Positions 53,592-64,000 of a stretch of DNA of 64,000 bases are shown here, piece after piece. Numbering within the stretch: position 1 is the first letter of the stretch; each line of letters begins with the position of its first letter. A program made the translations under genes and the position numbers. The stretch is from Paracentrotus lividus (lineage: Eukaryota; Echinodermata; Echinoidea; Camarodonta; Echinidae), in assembly GCA_940671915.1 (NCBI GenBank), contig CALNVZ010002040.1, positions 13,247 through 77,246 of the forward strand, read 5' to 3'. Under the pieces are notes generated by a model. That model made no database searches and was not told the DNA's origin. It saw only the letters and a list, made by a program, of their open reading frames with translations.

Positions 53592-56500
53592 GCCTCTAAT
53601 TGAATTCGCAAAAAGACCGAGTACATGACGTTTATATGAAGCTCTGATTAATGCATCACTACAGACCAGGAAAAGGGGGTCAAGCTTAAAGAACTGGATA
53701 ATTTCGGCCGCAAGTATTTAGGTTCATTAATATGCGACTCGAAAAATACTTTCTATCAAGGAAAGCTCTTGCAGGAATCTTGTAATAAAACTAACACATT
53801 CTATCTCTCTGTCAATAAACTCTCCCTGTTTAGGGCATGTGTAGAAATTATCCTTTTGGTATGGTCAGAAAACATTGGACAATCAAGAAGTCAAGACAGG
53901 ACTTACGGCACATATACTCGACTTTTAATGAGGGTACAATATTAGTTAGCGAGAGAACACCAAAACAAAAGATGAAAGTTTAGGAGATCTTCCAACCTTA
54001 TCTCCACCACGTAATTAAAACGTAGTGTGAGATTTGCTGGTCACTGGTTTCCGTAGTGAGGAAGGAAGTATTCTGATGTTACTGTTGTCTTCGCCTCCCT
54101 TCAGAAAACAATGAGGATGGCGACCTTTAAATTTGTTGATTACTATATGTAGGGATACAAGTAGTTGTTACATGATTTACCAACTCTCATGTCAGAATCG
54201 TGAAAGCCTGGGCGTACCATTGTTGATTCATTCTCGATTGACGTCCGACTTCTGTAGTTGTGTGTACGTGTTATTGATATCGAAATCAGGCAGAGACTCG
54301 TGGTTCGCGACCACCTTGTTTTTTAAAGGAGAAATTTTTTAAACAGTGTAGCATATAATAATAACAATTAAGGTAAGAGTTTGGAATCCCTTAGATCTTT
54401 TGATCCATTCTTAATTGGAATACTCACAAAGGTAAATTTAAATATTCGTTGTTCTTTGATTTGGAATGCTCTTGTTGAATTGATACTAGCAACCGTAGTC
54501 GAATCATCTCGAACTTCTGGAATCACATTTGATAATACACCTATTGAAAAATATCTAGTTCAATGACAAATAAAAAAAAAAAAAATTATTCGCCAAACAT
54601 GTCTTATTTGACAAACTTTTGACTTGTGTTCAAATAATTGTCATGCAAGAATTTTTTGACAAATCTTGCATAATTTAAATTCAACGCAAATTCCCAGCAA
54701 AACACAGAACGTTTTCAGAACGGTTTCAAACGTTTTATTTTAGGTCCTGTAACGTCTTCGTCCTAAATGAACGTTTTTAAAACGTTTATATAACGTTTAA
54801 AGTTTGGATTCTCATTTATGTCCAAAAGTTTAGGTTTTTTGAGAACGTTTAAAAAACGTTTTTTGGACGTTACAAAATTAACGTTTTGTATAGGACGTTT
54901 ACAAAACGTTCTGGTATTAGGACGTTTACAGAACGCTTTGATATAAGCGACCTTACAAAAACGTTTGTGGACGTTTTGCTACATAACGTTATACAGGACA
55001 CGTTTTATAAACGTTCCAGGTTGAATAAATCGACAACTTAAAAAATTTTAAAACAAAAACAAAATAGTGATTCATTATGTTTTCTACGTTCAACTAATAA
55101 AAACAAACAAATTTGAAATACTATAGGCGATTTCTATAGTTGAAAGCGAGGATTTGTTTGCATGGGCCTTCGGAACCGGGGGGGGCTTGGGGGGCGCAGC
55201 TCCCCCCAAAAAAATATTTGGGGGGCTAGAATCGTTGAGCCCCCCAAATATTTTTGATGCCGGGTAAAGAAATCGGCGATCGCCCTTATAATATAATCTT
55301 ATTTGACGCGGGGGGAGAATAATATTGAACCCCAAGATATTTATCGCAGTTGTTTTGTTTTTATTTGTGAGGGGACTCAGATATCATTAAGCCCCTCCCC
55401 TAATCTTACTGATGGAAGATCATTGGGCTCCCCACCAATCTTTTATTATAAAAAGTTTATATTTCAGGTCTCTATTTTCAAAAATTTTAGCTCGCGCTGC
55501 GCGCTCGCAATCATTATTACTTATTTTTTTTTAAAGGAACATAGGAACTTACTTTCTAGATTGAGCTCAGCCATTGAGCCCCCCCCCGATATTTGAGCAG
55601 GGCTTCTGATATGTTTGAGCCCCCCCCTTTCTGCTCATTAATTTGTTTTGAAATGCTCATAATTATTCGAATTTCTCTTGACAAAATTTTTAACTCGATC
55701 ATTGCTGCTCGCTCGCCGGATGGGATCGCATGGTCTTTCTGTTTAATTTTTCTTTCATAATGACATAGGGGTCTCTAATATATTGGCTGGGGGCTCCCCA
55801 CAATTAGCCCCCCCCTCCCTCCCCAAGTTGTTGGGTGGTCGATATCACTGAGGCCCCCTCTCTGCCCTCCCAATTTGTTTTAAAACGCTCATGTTATCAG
55901 AGTTCTCTTTTAAATTTTTTTAAAAACTCGATGTCTTTCAGTTATTTGTAAACAGAAAACCGCTTTTAAAATGCACACTTTTCAGGTTGATATATCAAAA
56001 ACATTTCAGCTCGCGCTTTCCGCCCGCATTGTTTAAAGAAGATAATATCTATCTAATAAGCATTAGCGCACAAAAAACGCCTTAAATGTTACACTTTTTC
56101 AGGTTCATATAATCAAAAAATGTTCAGCTCGCGCTTCGCGCTCGATTTTTAATGGATAAATATCTTCTATAGAAGATATAGCGAAAAAAAAAAAACGCCA
56201 CTTAAAATGTACACTTTTCAAGTTCATATATCAAAAATTCAGCTGGCGCTTCGTTGCGCTTCATTGTTTAATGAGATAAATATTCCTTATAACGATAGCC
56301 ACAAAAAGCGCTTTAGGAATGTACACTTTTCAGGGTGCTGTATCAAAAAATTTCAGCTCGCGCTTTCCGCTCGCATTGTTTAATGAGATTGAATATTCTC
56401 TTTTGTAAACATAGCGAAAAACGCTTAATTTAAAAGCCACTGTTTTCAGGGTGAAATATTAAAAAATTTTCAGCTCGCGCTTCGCGCTCGTATTGTCGAG

Positions 56501-59500
56501 ATAAATATCTGATTTATAACAATAGCACAAAAAGCGCTTAGAATGGCACACTTTTCAGGTATACTATTATCAAAAATTTCAGCTCGCGCTTTCGGCTCTC
56601 ATTGTTCAACGAAATAGATAATCTCCTTATAACCATACACAAAAAGCGCTTAGAATGCAACCATTTTTTCAGGTTACTATTTATCAAAAAATTTTAGCTC
56701 GCGCTTCGCGCTCGCCATTGTTTAATATAATAGATAGTGAAGAAAAAGAGAGAATATAATAGATAGTAGAGAGAGAGAGATGAAGAGAAGGAGGAGAGAG
56801 ATAGTATATTATAGGTGCTCTTGACGGAGTAAGGTTTTTGGGTACTATTTCTTCCCTTTTTAGATCTTTGACATTTTGGTCTGTCACTGTTTTTCCTTTT
56901 AATAAATCCTTAAGTCTTGCTTGTTCACAGTTTTTCTTCCAAATTAATACTGTTTTCCCTACTAAAGGTTTAGAATTTGGAAATTAAATTTTTTGTAAAA
57001 CGTTAACAAGGACATCCAATGCAAAAACCAGCCTGCTCTCTCTGGATTGTACGTGTCTTTACCTGCGTACTAAATATCGTTTGGTTAAATAGAATTAAAA
57101 AAAAAATAAAAATAAATAATGGAGATCGAATATCTTCTTTGATAAAACATTATCGAAAAAACGCTTATATTTAAATGCACCTGTTATTCAGGTGAAATAT
57201 TAAAAATTTCAAGCTCGCGTCTTTCGTTGCTGCAGAAGAGGCGCGCAGAATGCCGCTGTTTCAATTATATCGAAATAAATATATCTCTTTTACATATTTT
57301 TAATAACCATTGGCAACATATGTTAAATAGAGCTTAGACAGTGCCACACTATTTTCTAGGATTGAGTTTCTATATTACAAGGTCAGAGTGTCATGCTGCG
57401 CGTCCGCGCGTGAGTGTTGTTATCTGTTATACAATAGTGCTTCATTTGTAAACATCAGTGGGAAAAGACGGCTTAAAATGCCATGTTGCAGCGTTGAGTA
57501 TACTTTCAATTAATTATTCTAGACTCTCTCAGGCGTGCCTCTCTCGCGGCCTCTCGACCATTCTATCTCGCTCTTCTCAAAGAGATAAATAGGTTATAAG
57601 GTGTTTATGAAGGCATAGCGATAAATACAAAAACCTAGCCTTACATCTGATTATCTCAGCTGTTTCAGGTCTGATATATATAAAAATATTAATTTGGACT
57701 TCGGCTTATCGACTCTGTGCTCCTCGCATCGTACTAGTGAATAGATTTTAGATATATAGAATCTTGTTGGTTATACTAGACAAAGAGAAAGAAAAACGAC
57801 TGTTTTGTTTGATTTTATCTCTCAAGAAGATTTTCAAACACATTACCTCAGAATTTATTTAGTCAATTATTGAATGTTATAATAATAATCATCGTTATAG
57901 AGAGATCATTGATATAAGTGAAGGAAAGTACAAGATTATTTATATTTTTTTTGGTTAAACATATAAATAATACAAAAAATATTTTTTTGGAATAATTAAT
58001 ATAGAAAGCTTCTCTCGGCTAGAATTTCGCAGAAATCTGCTGAGTACGTGTGTTTCGTGGGTGGTGTGGTGTGAAGTGGGTTTTTGTGTTATCTTAAAAA
58101 AAAATCCCAAAAATATTTGGTGTAAAAATTGAGCCCCCCCAATCCTGAAAATCTTCTCGAAGCCTATACTTTGGTCTTGTTTGTATACATATATGTGTGA
58201 TCAGCCGTAATGTCATAAAAAAAAATAGTGATATTAATAAATGTAATACTTATGTTGACATAGAACAATTACATGATTTTCAATGATTTTATATACTCAA
58301 TTTTATTACCGGTAATTTAAAATCATTTCATAAACGATGATCTTTACACATCGACGAACGAGGCCACGCGCCGAGGATTGATCGATGACGTCATCCCAGC
58401 AAACACAGAACGTTACACACATGTAACGCTTTAATCAAAAAGTGTTCGCAAAATGTTTTAATTGAACCTTATAATGAGACTTATTTTATTAAACGTTTTA
58501 TGAACGTTTTTTATACGTCCAAATGGGACCTTATGCAAATGAGAAGGTGATTAGCATATAATACGTTAGACATATCGAAATAAACGTGTTTATTGAAATT
58601 ATTTCCATTTAACAGTAATAAATTCATTCTTTGGTGTTTCATTTTATTGTAATATTGTTCTGAAACACACATAACTATAAAGAAAACAAATTCAGTATTG
58701 GAATATACTAACATAACAAATAAAGTAATAACTAACCATCACAAACAGTACTTTTAATAAACTATAAATTTTTGGAGCATCATACAGTGTTAAATATGGT
58801 TGTAACAACTTTTATTATGAATTATTATAACTACCCTGATAGCAGACTGACGTCTTAAAGACGTCTTAAACTGGTCAAAACTGGTCAACTCGTCATACCG
58901 TCGTAAACACGACATCTTTATGATGTCTTAACGACGTCTTCCAAACGATTAATAGAATCTGATATTTAAATATCTTTACATGTTTCTATGCGATGTGATT
59001 ATGTCTTCTTGGTAATGACTTTCAAAGACGTTAATTTTCTATTTTTGGAGCAAAAAATTATGACAGTAATATGACGTCTTTATGATGTCTTTACGACGTC
59101 TATAAGACCACTTTTCTTGTCATTTTTTGACCAAAATACGACATCTTTAAGACGTCTTTAAAACGTCTATAAGACAACTTTTTTGTCTACTTTTTACCCA
59201 AATATGATATCTTTAAGACGTCTTTACGACGTTTATAGGATCACTTTCCTTGTCATTTTTTGACCAAAATACGACATCTTTAAGACGTCTTTAAAACGTC
59301 TATAAGACAACTTTTTGAACTTGTCTTACGACGTCTAATACAGACCTAACTTTTTCTTAGCATGTTATTTGACGCAAAAAATTAACGACATCTTTAAGAT
59401 CGTCTTAAAAGTCTATAAGAACATATGCCTTTTTTGATCTATTTTAACCGGCAAATTACGATATCTTTAAGATCAATCCCAATTTACGACGTTTATTAAA

Positions 59501-61172
59501 GACCAACTTTCTCCATTGTCAAGTTCTGACCCAACAAGATAAGACATCCTTAGACGTCTTTAAAACGTCTATATAGACATGATGTCTTTACGACGTCTAA
59601 TAAGACCACTTTATTGTCATTTTTTGAGCCAAAATAAACTATCTTTACAGACGAATGCTTTAAAACGTCTATAGAACGATACTTTTTTGTCTATTATTTA
59701 CACTACAAGATACGGATATCTTATAAAGAACAGGAGTCTTGACGCCGATTTAATATAGGCACACTTTTTTGAACTATTCATTTTGACAAAAATAAATGTT
59801 TCTGTTGTCAATTTGAGATAATTCATAAGCATAGCTATTCTGAAGATTTGAAAAAAAAAGGAAAAAGAATGAAATGCAATATTTAAGCAAGTAACCGGCA
59901 TTTGGCTATTGACGTAAATCAAAATTTTTGTTTAAATTATTATCACATTAGTATATATAACAACAATTGATCAAGGGTGTTCATAATTGACAATTCTTCA
60001 TATTGTTCATTAACAAAAGTGTAAATAAATAATAAAGACTATAAACTAGTTCTTCTTCAAACATTTATCTGTGTCACTTTATAATAGCAGGACCGGACCA
60101 CTCGGCACAAAGTATAATAATGGGAGTCTTTGTTGTATGTGACAAGCATAGTTTACATAATAAGGATAGTTATGGACAATAGGATAGGATAAGAGAATCA
60201 GTATTAATGTAACATCCGTAGACACAGTTGAACGCTCTTAAAGACGTCATAAAAATTTACGACGTAAACTGCACCTGCGTGTTTGAACGTCTAAAGACGT
60301 CATAATTATTTATGCTCATACACACGAGTCAGTTTTAGACGTTAATGAACGGCTAAAAATAGCATGTCTTTAAGCGTCGAAACTGGGTGCAAATTATACG
60401 TCATAAGATGTCTTTTTCCATGACGTACTTTAAGAACGTCTTTTAAGCACGTTACACACACTGCTATCCAGGGTAACTACCTAAGAACAACAGACACCTG
60501 TCGTAGAAACTAACGGGTAGAAAACCAGACTAGATTTTGAAGCTAGTGTAGTGGATGCGCGCAGAACATAGACTGCTTTAAAACTAGTCGGTCACAAGAC
60601 GGACTAGCTTTCCTACAACAGCCACCCGGTTATTAAAAATGCTAGGAATAGCTTGAAAGGCTAGTCCCGTCACGTATAGCTCCAGTCAAAGACGGAACTA
60701 TTTCTATTATGCCGTACGGTCCGACGACTATGATTTCTAGAAAAGCTAGTCGAGAATCATGACAGACTGCTTTAAAGCTAGTCGGTCCGACAGACTAATC
60801 TTTAAAGCTCGTGACCGTTCGGTGACCGACATAGTTATAGAAAAGCTAGATAAAGCTAGTCTAGTGAATGCCCAAGCTGACGAGCTTATTGAGCAGGACT
60901 TAGCTTTACTAGTCTAGTCGGATAAATGTGACAAAGCACATGAAGTCCGTCCGCGACTTTACTGCTCAGACGCAATGTTCTTAACGCGCTTAAGTCTGAC
61001 AGAACCTAGCATAGACGGACGAGGTTAAATATGGCCTCTCACCAGCTTGTACAGAGACGTGAAAATACTTAGAAATACTTTAGATAGACATTTTGAAAGA
61101 TACTTTAAAAACTAGGCATTTGTGTCACAAAGCATTACAGAAACAGAAATAATATAATGGAATTTATTATGT
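53592..61172. repeat. Second, noisier version of 46541-53566
   Basis: Landmarks follow in the same order and spacing: LINE C-terminal part with its 'gcctctaattgaattcgc' start (53592-54262), CCCAGCAAA.ACACAGAACG (54692), 'cttcggaaccgggg' (about 55170), GC-core satellite (55980-57700), CCCAGCAAACACAGAACGTT (58395), TACCCTGATAGC element (58832-60485) and foldback II start (60505). Differences are mostly single-base insertions and deletions, rising strongly after about 57150. That pattern fits uncorrected sequence rather than evolutionary divergence. Features in it should be read from the first version. Confidence 0.85.
58832..60485. mobile_element. TACCCTGATAGC element, duplicate version
   Basis: Same element as 51383-52940, with many small indels. 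Left TIR TACCCTGATAGCAGACTGAC is intact, the right one is damaged (CTGCTATCCAGGGTA). Confidence 0.8.
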
Positions 61173-62809
61173 ATGATTAAATCGAAAGAACCGAAATTTA
61201 ATACAGGAGGCACAATTAGTTAAGCATTAATATGGCAATTATAAACTCATTAAATGGGGGAGCCAAAGGGGCCCAGGTGGGTCGCCGCATGGCTTACATG
61301 CATAAATGATTTTATGCTTGTAGACCTACGTGCTTTTGCATTTAATCGGCGTATACATTGTCCTTGAAAGAGCCAACTACTCAGAATACCAAAAGTTCGT
61401 GCCGTCTAATCCAAATATTCTTATCTCTTAAGATAACAAGTAATACTAAAAGAAAAGTGGCGCATATATTTATTATTAGATTAAAATAGTTCAATTATTC
61501 ATATAATCATAATGTGATTTGTTCTAATCGTGTTTAAACTACAAATACACTACACGCAATTTATGAAAATTGATTTGGCAAGAACATGATTTCTGCGCGT
61601 TAGGTGATTATAGCAATTTGAATCTATGTGAAAAAAAAACTATCATGTGGAACTCAAAACAATAAGGCAATTAAAAAAGAAGTACTCACGACCAGTCATG
61701 TCCAGCAGGAAGATGAGAATCGCCATTATAAGATCAAAATCTTAAGGCTTTACGGGGTATATCAAGTGTGCGTCTGTAGAGTTTGCTCATTAAATGGAAT
61801 TCACATACAGATAATGCAACTAATAGTGATGTCCTTTTCGCAATGCGCATGTTATTCAAACAATTGTACCACCTTCTATTCACTGATGTTGCTAAGCCGG
61901 GCATTCACCAGCAATTTATAAGAATAGACGGTTCATGGGTTCTATAGTAACGAAGTATTCAATTAGCCTGTTATTAAAGAATGGAACAATATTTCTAACC
62001 TACTCGTGAATGGCATACTTGTCACGATTGATGTTATTTCGGCTATCGTATTGGTCTCAGATTGTCTAGCCAAAACAACCTTTGTTTGAGAATGTTGATT
62101 GTATCAAACTTCTATTCGCTGTTGTTGCTAAGACGGGCATTCACCAGCAATCTGTAAAGGCGCGGTCCCACTGGCTTTTTAGGATGATTTGCGAATGAAT
62201 TGCGGATTGTTTGTTTTGTTTTTGTTTTTGTTTTTTGTTGCGGATGAACGAAATTTGTATAGGCCTACGCAACTCATGCGCAATTAATCCTCCCACCAGT
62301 AGAAAATACCGGGTTCTTGAATTCTATAGTAACAATGTATTCAATTAGCCTGTAATTGAAGAATGGAGAACAATATTTGGAATCTACCGGTACTCGTGAA
62401 TTGCATACTTGTCATGATAGATGTCTCGTAAGCTTTCAGACTGTCAAGCCAAAAAAAACCATTTGTTTCAGAATGTGAATTTGATTATGCTCGGAAACAG
62501 AATAAATAGAGAAGGTAAATTGAAACGACATTGCAACTATTTGTATCAAAAGCTAGTCAGTCATTTTAATGGGTAAACTGGGTTCACCCAGCTTTTTTTA
62601 TTGACCTAGTCGGTCGCGTCGACGGACTAGCATCAAGCTTGACGGACGAGATTTAAAGCTCGTCCGTCAAGTTGAGAGATGTAGATTCAATTGTATGCTA
62701 GTCCGTCTCGACGGACTAACATGACAGACCAGCTTTAAAAATAGTCCGTCTTGACCGACTAGCTTTAAAGCTAGTCGGTCCATTGACGGACGAGGTTAGG
62801 TTTTCAGTG
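60505..62809. mobile_element. Foldback element II, complete, inverted relative to element I
   Basis: Runs from a noisy 'gaaactaacgggtag' end through damaged GACTAGC modules, a unique middle (61195-62520) and a well-preserved array (62560-62800) to GGTTTTCAGTG at about 62809. Its middle matches the reverse complement of foldback I, for example 'aatacaggaggcacaatta' here and 'taattgtgcctcctgtatta' at 45100. It additionally holds an internal repeat of the 'gggcattcaccagcaat' segment and a 'ggtcccactggctttt' fragment (62165-62300). Confidence 0.85.
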
Positions 62810-63118
62810 TTACAACATTTATTATAGTTAGACAACCATTCATTGATTGTTAGATATTATTTTTTCCCAATTCTTTTTCTTTCGTATACCTTTTGTATCT
62901 ATGTGAATAAAATATACGTATATATACATGTACATGTAGCCTATATGTATATACGTGTGTATGTATATATGTAAGTGTATAATCCTGAAACTGACACTCG
63001 GCTTTTATGACTCCCAAATTAATCTTCAGAAATAGGACGTAAATCAACTCATGCATGGTAATACGCTATTCACGTACGATCAGTCATCATATCGTTAATT
63101 CAATTATATCTTTGTATA
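62810..63118. other. AT-rich flank with TA/GT-rich microsatellite
   Basis: Alternating TATACGTA/TGTATATA stretch at 62910-62980. No coding. Confidence 0.5.
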
Positions 63119-63119
63119 C

Positions 63120-64000
63120 AGTGCGTATCAATAAAAACGGGACAGTTTTGAAAAGTCTGTCAAAATTATATTTCAAATCATAATGTCTATATTTTTATTG
63201 TTAAGTTAGATGCCTCAATTGCACTGAAATGTAATTTATCTTCATCAAAGATGCAATTTATAAGAAATGAGTTTTTCGTATATTCATGGTGCTTGAGTAC
63301 AATATCAGCTAGTATTCTGTAATTTTTTTACATTTCTATATATTTGCCGGCGTGAGCTACTAAATATAACGGACGTATGCGAGCAAACCTATATATGAGA
63401 ACCTGATATAAATGTTTGAAGTTTATTACGATCATGATATGCAGAGCTTCTTCTGTTGACTGAATTGCTATGTCGATGTACTGTTTCTCACAGTTTATTG
63501 TTTTTTGCGTTTATTTCTCTATAATGCCAAAATTAAGTGTTTCTACGTGCTAGCATGTATGTATTTGACAGCCACTACTTTCTTGTGGTACAGACGCTAA
63601 ACAGGTATCATGTGAACTTTAACTGTGAATCCATTGTGTTTAGTGGTGTACGTTTTTTCGTGTGTTAACTTGTTTGTCATCGTCTGTTGTTTACATAAAT
63701 AATTCCCTCCTCGATGAGATTCGTTCGATTATGTCTTTTGTTGTGCAGATCCTACAACGCTTAGAATGAGGATGCAAGTTCCTGGTTTTCGGCGTTGTTC
63801 TGTTTTAGCTATTTGTTTATTTGGGTATTGATTATATTCTGTTATCGTTGCTGCTTGTTTACTACTTGTGTTATCCTAGTCTTCTATTTTTTCCGGCTCT
63901 CGGTTAGATCGTTAGATGCCTCTCGGAGATAGTTTTTTCCTCTGCGCCACGGCTCTAGTATTTATTTGAGTATAATTTATAACTCCGTGTGTGTAGGAGG
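63120..64000. mobile_element. Possible mariner-like left end; remainder unassigned
   Basis: After 'ttgtata', CAGTGCGTATCAATAAAAAC followed by 'gggacagtttt' has the form of a mariner-type TIR next to TA. No matching right end and no transposase frame appear before the window ends. From 63340 on I recognise nothing. Confidence 0.35.

Noticed and set aside
54133..54566. Open frames in the second version of the LINE end
   Set aside because: Indel-shifted remnants of the sequence read more cleanly at 46990-47400.
1..64000. LTR retrotransposon or endogenous virus
   Set aside because: I looked for paired long terminal repeats, protease, integrase or envelope-like frames and saw none. All reverse transcriptase motifs belong to non-LTR elements.

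Overview
This is a gene-poor, AT-rich eukaryotic window. I find no intact host protein-coding gene, no rRNA and no CRISPR array. Almost all recognisable sequence is mobile-element debris: at least six degraded non-LTR retrotransposons (LINEs) of several types, many non-autonomous DNA transposons with terminal inverted repeats (TIRs), large foldback elements, minisatellites, two tRNA-like sequences and microsatellites. The mix (several LINE lineages together, Tc1/mariner-like and hAT-like MITEs, foldback elements, frequent 'taggcctat' words, the dispersed GCGAGCGCGAAGCGCGAGC motif) suggests a marine invertebrate, most likely an echinoderm. That is an impression from sequence style, not a proof.

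Layout. 1-400: AT-rich degenerate tandem repeat. 635-5154: a 4.5 kb TIR element with several exon-like segments and an NRF-1-like palindrome near its left end, carrying two hAT-like MITEs. 6545-8520 (-): LINE fragment. 8702-12018: Tc1/mariner-like element split by a CR1-type LINE (8880-11213, +). 13425-16866 (+): L1/Tx1-like LINE, followed by a perfect hairpin and a tRNA-like sequence. 18961-19938: TIR element. 20194-21859: foldback element. 21880-26170 (-): LINE interrupted by three further TIR or foldback elements. 26995-29850 (-): LINE with an inverted middle block that contains an assembly gap. 30830-35330: dispersed and tandem families with GCGAGCGCGAAGCGCGAGC monomers. 35330-40580: minisatellites with nuclear-receptor-like half sites, MITEs and a tRNA-derived SINE head. 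40587-47180 (+): another LINE, interrupted by a tandem array of E-box palindromes and by a 2.3 kb foldback element. 47600-53566: nested tandem-repeat-bearing TIR elements, then the start of an inverted second copy of the foldback. 53592-61172 is a noisy second copy of 46541-53566 across a 25-N gap. 60505-62809: the second foldback in full. 62810-64000: microsatellite and a mariner-like left end.

The elements interact mainly by nesting. CR1 lies inside a Tc1-like element; hairpin and foldback elements lie inside a TIR element inside a LINE; a foldback lies inside a LINE and itself carries a LINE 3' tail. Where two halves of a LINE reading frame flank an insertion, the empty site can be read, and in one case this gives a TA target duplication. 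Both 25-N gaps are flanked by near-identical sequence on each side, so about 8 kb of the window is probably false duplication. The most unusual structures are the palindrome-built foldback family (43358-45690 and 60505-62809), the GGTCACGTGTGTGACC array (40743-42822) and the mirror-symmetric GC-core satellite (48890-50410).
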